Below are positions 43,651 through 50,206 of a DNA stretch of 64,000 nt, in pieces. A program made the translations under genes and the position numbers. The number at the start of each line of letters is the position of its first letter. Within the stretch, counting starts at the first letter, position 1. Below the pieces are notes generated by a model that did not search any database, was not told where the DNA came from, and worked only from the letters and a program-made list of their open reading frames with translations. The stretch is from NCBI GenBank assembly GCA_035491895.1, contig DATJJY010000094.1, positions 69,178 to 133,177 on the forward strand, in the 5' to 3' direction. This DNA comes from DASTHG01 sp035491895 (lineage in GTDB: Bacteria > Gemmatimonadota > Gemmatimonadetes > Gemmatimonadales > GWC2-71-9).

Positions 43651-44891
43651 TGGTCCACCAGGGCGGCGACCTCGCGGAGCCGTGGCGCGATGACGGGCGC
43701 TTTGGGCAATTCGGACCCTACGGCCTCGATCGTTTTGAGCCCGTGGCCGGTGATACACAGCACGATCTCATCCGTCGGGCCGAGGCGTCCGACGCGCGCC
43801 AGCTCGAGCGCCGCAGCCACGGTGACTCCGCCCGCCGTCTCGGCGAACACGCCGGCGGTCTCGGCGAGCAGCCGGATGCCGGCGCGCAGCGCGTCGTCAC
43901 TCACGGCTTGGGCCCAGCCGCCCGATTCCCGGATTGCCTGGGCCGCGCGCACGCCGTCCGCCGGGTTGCCGATCGCGATCGAGCGCGCGATCGTGTGCGG
44001 CACCACGGGGACAATGGCGTCGCCGCCGCGATGGACGAGCTCCACGATGGGCGCGCATCCCGCTGCTTGCGCTCCGAACACACGGGGTGGCGTCCCTTCC
44101 ACCAGGCCCGCCTCGAGGAACTCGCCGAAGCCTTTGCGCAGCTTCGTCACGAGCGAGCCACCCGCCATGGGAGCCACCACCGCCGCAGGCAACCGCCAGC
44201 CGAGCTGTTCCGCGATCTCGAACGCCAGGGTCTTCGAGCCCTCGCCGTAATAGCTGCGCAGGTTGACGTTCAGCACGCCCCAGCCGAACCGGTCGGCCAC
44301 CTGGGCGCACAGCCGGTTGACGTCGTCATAGGTGCCCTGTACCCGCACGAGGCGGCAACCATATACGCTCGTCGCCACGACCTTTTCCGGCTCCGTCTGG
44401 TCGGGAATGAACACCCAGGCGGCGAGCCCGGCGTGGGCGGCGTGCGCGGCCACCGCGTTCGCGAGATTGCCGGTGGACGCACAGCCCACGGTCTCGAGTC
44501 CGAACGCCGCGGCGGCGTTGAGCCCGGCGGCCACGACGCGATCCTTGAACGAGAGCGACGGCTGGCAGACGGAATCGTTTTTCACCCAGGCGCGCGCGAC
44601 GCCGAGCCGCCGCGCGAGGGCGGCGGACTCGATCAGCGGCGTGAACCCCGTGTTCTGAGAGTGCGCCGTGTCGCCCTCGAACGGCAGCCACTCGCGATAG
44701 CGCCATAACGTGGGGGCGCGGGCGGCGATGGCGGATCGGTCCGGCAGGTGGCGCGCCGGATCGTACACCGGCTCGAGCGGACCGAGGCATTGGTCGCAGA
44801 TGGCGACCGGTGCGGCGTCGTGCGTGGCGCCGCAGTTATGGCAGCGCAGCGGCAAGGCGCGAGCGGTGGGTGGTGCGAGCGTCCCTGGCAT
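43635..44891 (-). CDS. Second threonine synthase-like PLP enzyme
   Basis: This 418-residue fold-type-II PLP enzyme is the first gene of the operon. It starts with a zinc ribbon (CHNCGATHD and CDQCLGP), then TPLIESAALARRLGVARAWV. The PLP lysine lies in SLSFKDRVVAAGLNAAAAFG, and the cradle is GCASTGNLANAVAAHAAHAG. It shares the threonine-synthase fold but has SLSFKDRVV instead of the NPTGSFKDRGM of the canonical copy. It has the RSYYGEGSKTLAFEIAEQLG block typical of a widespread group also annotated threonine synthase. It may be a second synthase or act on O-phosphohomoserine with another nucleophile. Confidence 0.88.
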   Translation of the reverse strand: MPGTLAPPTARALPLRCHNCGATHDAAPVAICDQCLGPLEPVYDPARHLPDRSAIAARAPTLWRYREWLPFEGDTAHSQNTGFTPLIESAALARRLGVARAWVKNDSVCQPSLSFKDRVVAAGLNAAAAFGLETVGCASTGNLANAVAAHAAHAGLAAWVFIPDQTEPEKVVATSVYGCRLVRVQGTYDDVNRLCAQVADRFGWGVLNVNLRSYYGEGSKTLAFEIAEQLGWRLPAAVVAPMAGGSLVTKLRKGFGEFLEAGLVEGTPPRVFGAQAAGCAPIVELVHRGGDAIVPVVPHTIARSIAIGNPADGVRAAQAIRESGGWAQAVSDDALRAGIRLLAETAGVFAETAGGVTVAAALELARVGRLGPTDEIVLCITGHGLKTIEAVGSELPKAPVIAPRLREVAALVDQWPLA

Positions 44892-44908
44892 ACGTCCGAG
44901 GAACTCCT

Positions 44909-44943
44909 AAAGCAGAAACGCCCGCAAAGACGAGCCGCGGGCG
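44909..44943 (-). terminator. Hairpin with U-tract before the threonine operon (possible attenuator)
   Basis: On the minus strand, stem CGCCCGC/GCGGGCG with an 11-base loop is followed by TTTCTGCTTT, then AGGAG and the first gene. It has the same distance and layout as the terminators in the phe and leu leaders. No leader peptide with an ATG and threonine codons was found. A frame with three consecutive Thr codons (ACG ACA ACT) lacks a start and a stop before the hairpin. Regulation by termination is possible but unproven. Confidence 0.45.
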
Positions 44944-45016
44944 GTCGCTTTTTAGCAATTGTTTAACGTGGCTGCAATACGCGGCAAATCGCCACGAAGC
45001 TTCAGTTGTCGTCCGA

Positions 45017-45045
45017 TACTTACCCGCGCCCGAGCGCCGCGTCAA
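45017..45045 (-). promoter_or_regulatory. Possible promoter of the threonine operon
   Basis: TTGACG (45045-45040) and TAAGTA (45022-45017), separated by 17 bases, lie about 125 bases before the first gene. The -35 element is good and the -10 element is weak. The leader that would follow contains the hairpin described at 44909. The same -35 sequence occurs at the phe promoter and the PadR promoter in this window. Confidence 0.4.
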
Positions 45046-45071
45046 GATCAGGAAGGCGATACTTTCCTTCC

Positions 45072-46130
45072 ATGGGATCCAAACTGCGGCTCGGCATCCT
45101 GGGCGCGACTGGCACCGTCGGCCAGCGCATGATCAGCCTGGTGGACGGCCACCCGCAGTTCGTAGTGACAGCGGTGGCGGCGTCCGACCGCTCCCAGGGC
45201 AGGCCGTACGGCGAAGCATGTTCGTGGCGCCTCCCGGGGGAGATGGCGGCCGCTGTTCGCTCGCTGCCCGTGCGATCGCCCGAACCCCCGCTCGACTGCG
45301 ATGTCGTGTTGTCCAGCCTGCCGGCGGAGGTGGCGGGTGACGTGGAAACGCAGTTCGCCGCGGCGGGATACCCGGTCATCAGCAACTCGTCGTCCCATCG
45401 CATGGACGAGGGCGTGCCGCTCCTCGTCCCCGAGATCAATCCAGAGCATCTCGCGCTGCTCGAGCGGCGCCGGGGCAGGGGCTTCATCGTCACCAACCCG
45501 AATTGTTCTACGATCATGCTGTCACTGGCGCTGGCTCCGCTGCACGCCCGCTTCGGAGTGGAGGCGGCAGTGGTCACGACGATGCAGGCGATCTCCGGCG
45601 CGGGGTACCCGGGCGTCGCGTCGCTCGACATCGTGGATAACGTGGTGCCGTTTATCGCCAATGAAGAGGAGAAAATCGAGCGGGAGACCCTCAAGATCCT
45701 CGGCCGGGAGGAGGGTGGAACGGTCCGGCCCGCCGACTTCGCACTGAGCGCTCAATGTCATCGCGTCCCCGTGGTGGACGGGCACATGGCCGCGGTGCGG
45801 GTGCGGCTGGGCCGGCCGGCCGAGCCGCGCGAGCTGAGCGAGGCGTTCACGTCATTCCGCGGCCTGCCGCAGGAGCTCGCGCTCCCCACCGCGCCGCCGT
45901 GCCCGATTCTCGTGCGCCATGAGCCGGACCGCCCGCAGCCCCGGTTGGACCGGGATGCGGGCGGCGGCATGAGCATCACCGTCGGCCGCATCACGCGCGA
46001 CCACGTGCTCGGGCACCGCTTCGTGGTGCTGAGCCACAATACGATCCGCGGCGCGGCGGGCGCGGCGCTCCTGAACGCCGAGCTGTTGCTCGCCCGGGGG
46101 CATATCGACGCAGCGGGGACGCGGCCCTAG
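45072..46130 (+). CDS. asd: Aspartate-semialdehyde dehydrogenase (archaeal/fungal-type)
   Basis: This 352-residue enzyme starts at ATG 45072 with MGSKLRLGILGATGTVGQRM, the NADP-binding loop GATGTVGQR. The catalytic cysteine is in VTNPNCSTIMLSLALAP. SSSHRMDEGVPLLVPEINPE and MQAISGAGYPGVASLDIVDN are further signatures of the archaeal/fungal-type enzymes, distinct from the E. coli type. HRVPVVDGHMAAVRVRLG is the C-terminal block. It reduces aspartyl phosphate to the semialdehyde used by threonine, methionine and lysine. It is divergent from the threonine operon, with which it completes the route from aspartate to threonine, and convergent with the sulfurtransferase gene. Confidence 0.94.
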   Translation: MGSKLRLGILGATGTVGQRMISLVDGHPQFVVTAVAASDRSQGRPYGEACSWRLPGEMAAAVRSLPVRSPEPPLDCDVVLSSLPAEVAGDVETQFAAAGYPVISNSSSHRMDEGVPLLVPEINPEHLALLERRRGRGFIVTNPNCSTIMLSLALAPLHARFGVEAAVVTTMQAISGAGYPGVASLDIVDNVVPFIANEEEKIERETLKILGREEGGTVRPADFALSAQCHRVPVVDGHMAAVRVRLGRPAEPRELSEAFTSFRGLPQELALPTAPPCPILVRHEPDRPQPRLDRDAGGGMSITVGRITRDHVLGHRFVVLSHNTIRGAAGAALLNAELLLARGHIDAAGTRP

Positions 46131-46144
46131 TCGCTGAGGCCGTC

Positions 46145-47296
46145 TCAGTAGCGCGGCATCGACCGGTCCACCTCCGCCGCCCACGCTTCAATGCCGCCCC
46201 GCAGGCTTCTGACCTTCGAGAAACCCGCGGCCCGCAGGATCTCGAGCGCCCGCATCGAGCGCACGCCCTTGTGGCACTGCGTCACGATCTCCTTGTGGCC
46301 GTCCAACTCGGCGAGCCGTTGCGGAAGCTCACTCAACGGAATCAACCGCGCCCCCGGGATACGGCAGATCTCCCATTCCCTCGTTTCGCGCACGTCCACG
46401 AGATCGAGATCCGGGTTGTCTCTGAGATCGCGAGCCAGGTCAGTCGCTGTGATCTCCGAGCCCTCGTAGGCGGGAGCTGCGCCGATCCCGCAGAAGGCCT
46501 CGTAATCGATCAGCTCGCGCACCGATGGATTGTGGCCGCACACCGGGCAGTCGGGATCCTTGCGGAGCGTGAGCTCCCGGAAGCGCAACTTCAACGCGTC
46601 GAACAGGACCAGCCGTCCTACCAGCGTGTCGCCGGCGCCCAGGATCAGCTTCAGCGTCTCCAGTGCCTGGATGCTCCCGATGATCCCGGGCAAAACGCCC
46701 AGCACGCCGCCCTCCGCGCACGACGGGACGAGCCCGGGCGGTGGGGGCTCCGGGTACAGGCAACGGTAGCACGGGCCCGCCGCGGCGTGGAACACCGAGG
46801 CTTGACCCTCGAAGCGGAAGATCGAGCCATAGACGTTCGGCTTGCCGAGCAGCACGCACGCGTCGTTCACGAGGTAGCGAGTGGGGAAGTTGTCGGTGCC
46901 GTCCGCAACGATGTCGAAGGCGCCCAGGATCTCGAGCGCGTTCTCCGACGTGAGCCGCACGGGGAATGTCTCAACCTGTACGTGTGGGTTGAGGTCTTGC
47001 AGCCGCGCCACCGCCGACTCGAGCTTCGGCCGTCCAACCCCGCTCGTTCCGTGCAGGATCTGGCGCTGCAAGTTCGTCGCGTCTACCACGTCGAAGTCCA
47101 CGAGGCCGATCGTGCCGACGCCCGCCGCCGCGAGGTAGAGCGCGGCGGGCGAGCCCAACCCGCCGGCCCCGACGAGCAGCACGCGCGCCGCCTTGATCCG
47201 GCGCTGCCCACCGGGGCCTACCTCCGGCAGGATGAGGTGGCGCGAGTAGCGGAGGATCTCCGCGTGATCGAGCTGCGGCAATGCAGTCACCGACAT
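46145..47296 (-). CDS. E1-like adenylyltransferase/rhodanese fusion (MoeZ/MoeBR type)
   Basis: ATG 47296 gives 383 residues. The N-terminal E1-like domain has the ATP site VLLVGAGGLGSPAALYLAAA and DFDVVDATNLQRQILHGTSG. The zinc-ligating pairs CYRC and CPVC are present, and so is the DGTDNFPTRYLVNDACVLLG helix. The C-terminal rhodanese domain starts about residue 285 and has its active cysteine in VTQCHKGVRSMRALEIL. MoeZ-type proteins adenylate the GG end of a sulfur carrier and load it with sulfur. The likely substrate is the ThiS/MoaD-like protein at 42430. The gene is the last of the phenylalanine operon, two bases after pheA. Confidence 0.92.
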   Translation of the reverse strand: MSVTALPQLDHAEILRYSRHLILPEVGPGGQRRIKAARVLLVGAGGLGSPAALYLAAAGVGTIGLVDFDVVDATNLQRQILHGTSGVGRPKLESAVARLQDLNPHVQVETFPVRLTSENALEILGAFDIVADGTDNFPTRYLVNDACVLLGKPNVYGSIFRFEGQASVFHAAAGPCYRCLYPEPPPPGLVPSCAEGGVLGVLPGIIGSIQALETLKLILGAGDTLVGRLVLFDALKLRFRELTLRKDPDCPVCGHNPSVRELIDYEAFCGIGAAPAYEGSEITATDLARDLRDNPDLDLVDVRETREWEICRIPGARLIPLSELPQRLAELDGHKEIVTQCHKGVRSMRALEILRAAGFSKVRSLRGGIEAWAAEVDRSMPRY

Positions 47297-47298
47297 GA

Positions 47299-48162
47299 TC
47301 AGGACTCCTTCACCACGAGTTGGCGCTCCCGGATCGTACCGGTGGCGACATACGTGCCCAACAGACGCACCGAACCGGCGCCCCCCGTTTCCGCCGTGAG
47401 CTCGGCCAGCGCCGCCCCGACCTCGATCGGGTCCCCGAGCACGTCCAGGTAGAATACGTACTCCCAGGGCCGGCCGGCGATGGGGCGCGACTCGATCTTG
47501 GACAGGTCGAGGCCGCGCCGCGCGAACGGGCCCAGGGCGCGGTGCAGGGACCCGGGCACGTTCGCAAGGGAGATCACGAGCGATGTCTTGCACGGTCCGG
47601 TCCGCTGCCCCGGTGCGGGGTGGCGGGACACCAGAAGAAACCGCGTGAAATTGGCTGGATGATCCTCGATCCCCGCGTCCAGCACGCTGCCGCCGTACAG
47701 CTGCGCCGCCAGATCGGACGCGATCGCCGCGTCCGCCGCCACCCGGTCGTCCATCAGATCTCGCACGCTCCCCGCCGTGTCGTACGCCGGCACGGCGGTC
47801 ATCATCGGGTGAGCGGCAAAGAACTGCGCGCATTGCGCCAGCGCGACCGGATGCGAAGCGACCCGGCGGACCTGCGGCAAGGTGGTTCCGGGTCGGACGA
47901 TCAGGCAGTGACGCACCCGCACCTCGGTCTCCCCCACGATGCACAGGCCGTGAGCGCGGAGCTGGTCGTAGTTCTCGTGGATCGACCCGGTGAGCGAGTT
48001 CTCGATCGGGACGACCCCGCGCTCGGCGCCGCCCAGCGCCACGGTCTCGAACAGCTCCGGAAAGTCGCGGCACGGAACGACCCGGATATCCGATCGATGC
48101 GTTGCGAGGGCGGCCGCATGGCTGTACGATCCGGCCTCGCCCGCGATGGCGACCGCGATCAC
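47299..48162 (-). CDS. pheA: Prephenate dehydratase with ACT domain
   Basis: GTG 48162 overlaps the chorismate mutase stop (GTGA) and gives 287 residues starting VIAVAIAGEAGSYSHAAALA, the prephenate dehydratase start with AGEAGSYSHAAA. The catalytic core has GVVPIENSLTGSIHENYDQL and AAIASDLAAQLYGGSVLDAG. The Thr-Arg-Phe motif is in NFTRFLLVSR. An ACT domain follows with TSLVISLANVPGSLHRALGP and SKIESRPIAGRPWEYVFYLD, where ESRP is the phenylalanine-binding element. The product, phenylpyruvate, leads to phenylalanine. It is thus feedback-inhibited through the ACT domain and attenuated through the leader of the operon. Confidence 0.95.
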   Translation of the reverse strand: MIAVAIAGEAGSYSHAAALATHRSDIRVVPCRDFPELFETVALGGAERGVVPIENSLTGSIHENYDQLRAHGLCIVGETEVRVRHCLIVRPGTTLPQVRRVASHPVALAQCAQFFAAHPMMTAVPAYDTAGSVRDLMDDRVAADAAIASDLAAQLYGGSVLDAGIEDHPANFTRFLLVSRHPAPGQRTGPCKTSLVISLANVPGSLHRALGPFARRGLDLSKIESRPIAGRPWEYVFYLDVLGDPIEVGAALAELTAETGGAGSVRLLGTYVATGTIRERQLVVKES

Positions 48163-48428
48163 CCGTCCAGCTCCGCGCGGCGAGTCAGGGCCACGACCTT
48201 CCAGAAGACGTCGCGGACGTCCTCGGAAGGCAGACCCACTTCTCGGGCCAGCGCTGATGCCCGGCGGATCACCGTGGCCTCCTGGGGCGGATCGACGGTG
48301 GGGAGGCCGGCGGCGCGTTTCGCCGCCGCGGTGCAGCGGGCCGCGCTCACCCGATCCCGGATCAGACCGACGAGTGCCCGATCGATGCGCTCGATTTCGG
48401 CGCGCAGCCGTGCCAGCTCGGCGCTCAT
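48159..48428 (-). CDS. Chorismate mutase, AroQ type
   Basis: This 89-residue all-helical protein, MSAELARLRAEIERIDRALV, has the AroQ pattern: RIDRALVGLIRDRVSAARCT in helix 1 with Arg and Lys ligands, PPQEATVIRRASALAREVGL in the middle, and VFWKVVALTRRAEL at the end. The length is right for a single-domain AroQ mutase. It converts chorismate to prephenate, the substrate of the next gene. Both ends overlap neighbours by four bases (ATGA with DAHP synthase, GTGA with pheA). Confidence 0.92.
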   Translation of the reverse strand: MSAELARLRAEIERIDRALVGLIRDRVSAARCTAAAKRAAGLPTVDPPQEATVIRRASALAREVGLPSEDVRDVFWKVVALTRRAELDG

Positions 48429-49495
48429 GCCGCCCGGCCTTCCTGGACCGCACCTTCCCGTGGACCGGAAAGACGGCGACCCGCGGCTGCGGCGAACGGT
48501 CTCACGACCCGCATCAACTGGTCAAACTGCTCGGGGGAGAGCGATTGCTCGCCGTCGGACCAGGCTTCGGCGGGCCGCGGGTGCACCTCGACGATGAGGC
48601 CGTCGGCGCCCGCCGCCACCGCGGCGCAGGCCAGCGACGTGACGAGATCCGCTCGCCCCGCCGCGTGACTCGGATCGACGATCACCGGAAGGTGCGTCTC
48701 TTGCCGCAACAGCGGGATCGCGGCGATGTCGAGCGTGTTGCGCGTATCGGTCTCGAACGTCCGGATGCCGCGCTCGCACAGAATCACGTCCGGGTTGCCG
48801 GCGGCCAGCACGTATTCTGCCGCGAGCAACAGCTCGGTGATGGTGGCCGCCATGCCGCGCTTCAGCAGCACCGGCCGACGCACGCGACCCACCTCGCAGA
48901 GCAACGGGTAGTTCTGCATGTTGCGGGCGCCGACCTGCAACACGTCCGCGTGCTCCGCCACCACCTCGACGTCACGGGGATCGAGCACCTCAGTCACCAC
49001 GGGGAGCCCCGTGTCGCAGCGGCATTCGGCGAGCAGCCGCAGCCCCTCCCGCTCCAGGCCGCGGAACGAGTAGGGAGAGGTGCGCGGCTTGAACGCGCCG
49101 CCGCGCAATGCCGCGGCGCCGGCGCGCTGCACGGCGTGCGCCGTTTCGCGGAGCATCTCGAGTCCCTCGACCGCACACGGGCCCGCGATGACGAGCAGCT
49201 CCGTGCCACCCACCAGCGCCCGCGCGCCGTCGCCGACCCGGATCAGCGTGCGGCCGCCGTCCGGCGCGAGCGCCAGGCCGGCGAGGCGGTACGGAGTCTG
49301 CCAGGCCGTTATGCCCGCCACGCCGGGAAGGGCCGCGACCGCGGCGCTCCGAAGTTCCACGGCGTCTCCCAGGCAACCGATCACCACGCGGCCACCTTGG
49401 TCGACCGCGTAACTGCGCACCCCGTACGACTCGACGTGCTCGCGTATCCCGTCGATCATGGCCGCCGTTGCATCCACACGTGTCACGATGATCAT
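48425..49495 (-). CDS. DAHP synthase, AroA/AroF type with N-terminal ferredoxin-like domain
   Basis: This 356-residue enzyme makes the first shikimate-pathway intermediate. The N-terminal 90 residues are a ferredoxin-like regulatory domain (MIIVTRVDATAAMIDGIREH). The barrel begins LLVIAGPCAVEGLEMLRETA, has RGGAFKPRTSPYSFRGLERE as the phosphate and PEP loop, GARNMQNYPLLCEVG, and VIVDPSHAAGRADLVTSLAC with metal-binding His. EVHPRPAEAWSDGEQSLSPE is the C-terminal signature. This matches the type I-beta synthases of Bacillus and Thermotoga, whose N-terminal domain gives feedback control. It is the first structural gene after the attenuator and is coupled to chorismate mutase by ATGA. Confidence 0.95.
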   Translation of the reverse strand: MIIVTRVDATAAMIDGIREHVESYGVRSYAVDQGGRVVIGCLGDAVELRSAAVAALPGVAGITAWQTPYRLAGLALAPDGGRTLIRVGDGARALVGGTELLVIAGPCAVEGLEMLRETAHAVQRAGAAALRGGAFKPRTSPYSFRGLEREGLRLLAECRCDTGLPVVTEVLDPRDVEVVAEHADVLQVGARNMQNYPLLCEVGRVRRPVLLKRGMAATITELLLAAEYVLAAGNPDVILCERGIRTFETDTRNTLDIAAIPLLRQETHLPVIVDPSHAAGRADLVTSLACAAVAAGADGLIVEVHPRPAEAWSDGEQSLSPEQFDQLMRVVRPFAAAAGRRLSGPREGAVQEGRAA

Positions 49496-49513
49496 CGAGC
49501 CCCCTTGCAGCCG

Positions 49514-49547
49514 AAATAAAAAGCGGCCCGCTGTCGTAGCGGGCCGC
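49514..49547 (-). terminator. Attenuator terminator of the phenylalanine operon
   Basis: On the minus strand a ten-pair stem, GCGGCCCGCT/AGCGGGCCGC with a five-base loop, is followed by TTTTTATTT, 19 bases before the DAHP synthase ATG. Its 5' arm can alternatively pair with an identical copy of the 3' arm (GCGGGCCG) that lies inside the leader peptide gene at 49605-49612. This gives a terminator/antiterminator pair. Confidence 0.85.
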
Positions 49548-49579
49548 CGTATCGCTTGGAGAATCGTCGCTGTTGCTAT

Positions 49580-49666
49580 CTAGTCGCGCGCATCTCTCCA
49601 GCCACGGCCCGCACGGCGGGACGCGTAAAAGAAGGAGAACGTAAAATAGGACTGGCGCGACATCAT
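49580..49666 (-). CDS. Leader peptide of the phenylalanine operon (attenuator)
   Basis: A 28-residue frame from ATG 49666 (a second ATG follows at once) reads MMSRQSYFTFSFFYASRRAG, then RGWRDARD and TAG. Four Phe, two Tyr and a Trp lie within a few codons, with six of these seven in residues 7-14. The segment ends 32 bases before a strong terminator. A ribosome stalled on Phe/Tyr codons would leave the copied GCGGGCCG arm (codons 19-21) free to pair with the terminator's 5' arm and let transcription proceed into DAHP synthase, chorismate mutase and prephenate dehydratase. This is classical attenuation, inferred from sequence alone. Confidence 0.85.
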   Translation of the reverse strand: MMSRQSYFTFSFFYASRRAGRGWRDARD

Positions 49667-49673
49667 GACACCG

Positions 49674-49702
49674 ATGATAGGTCGCGGGCGGCGAGTCGTC
49701 AA
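49674..49702 (-). promoter_or_regulatory. Promoter of the phenylalanine operon
   Basis: TTGACG (49702-49697) and TATCAT (49679-49674) are separated by 17 bases, a near-consensus sigma-70 promoter. Only seven bases separate the -10 element from the leader ATG at 49666, so the transcript probably starts at or next to the ATG. The leader peptide would then be translated from a leaderless message. Confidence 0.7.
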
Positions 49703-49710
49703 CAGGCGAA

Positions 49711-50157
49711 CTAACGCGCCGGGGTGATATCCGTGACCGGAAGATCCCAGTGCGCCAGCAGGATCTCGAAGCGCCGCTGCTCTTCGCGCCGGTAGGTCTC
49801 CTGGTCGGGCCACAGCTCCTTGATCCACGCCTCCTCCTGGGGATTTGCGCTCGTCGCGACCCCGGAGTTCCGGAACCTGATCGTCACGCGATAATCCCAG
49901 CGAGCATCCTCGGTCATGTGATTGGCGGGCGTTTCGATCTTCACTGAGAGTGCGCGGCCACTCTCCACCAGCCTCTTGAGCAGCGGGTAATGGTTCTTGA
50001 GAAAGAGCTGCAGGAACTCCTGCTGGTGGCCCCATTGCAGCTTGTAGTAGTACTCCATGGTGTACGGCTGGTCGGCGGCGGCCTGCGGTGGGGCGCCCTG
50101 GGCAGCAAGGGGTCGGGCCGCCAAGGCGAGGCAAAGCGCGATCACGTTCGGTCTCAT
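49711..50157 (-). CDS. Small secreted protein of unknown function
   Basis: ATG 50157, with GGAGG upstream, gives 148 residues. The signal peptide is VIALCLALAARPLAAQG. The mature part YTMEYYYKLQWGHQQEFLQL is followed by LFLKNHYPLLKRLVESGRAL, DARWDYRVTIRFRNSG and EAWIKELWPDQETYRREEQR. The KLQWGHQQEFLQLFLKNHYP block suggests a ferredoxin-like or dimeric alpha/beta fold (similar to EthD or NIPSNAP proteins), though I do not recognise a firm family match. It ends just before the phe promoter and is divergent from ilvD. Secretion and the small size fit a periplasmic role. Confidence 0.75.
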   Translation of the reverse strand: MRPNVIALCLALAARPLAAQGAPPQAAADQPYTMEYYYKLQWGHQQEFLQLFLKNHYPLLKRLVESGRALSVKIETPANHMTEDARWDYRVTIRFRNSGVATSANPQEEAWIKELWPDQETYRREEQRRFEILLAHWDLPVTDITPAR

Positions 50158-50206
50158 CGATCCTCCGGGTTGCTCCAAGGTTAATGCGGGACAGTAGCTT
50201 ATAGGC

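Noticed and set aside
44909..44950. The hairpin before the threonine operon as a plus-strand terminator
   Set aside because: A T-run does exist on the plus side, but five bases off the stem, and no plus-strand gene ends here, as asd starts downstream.
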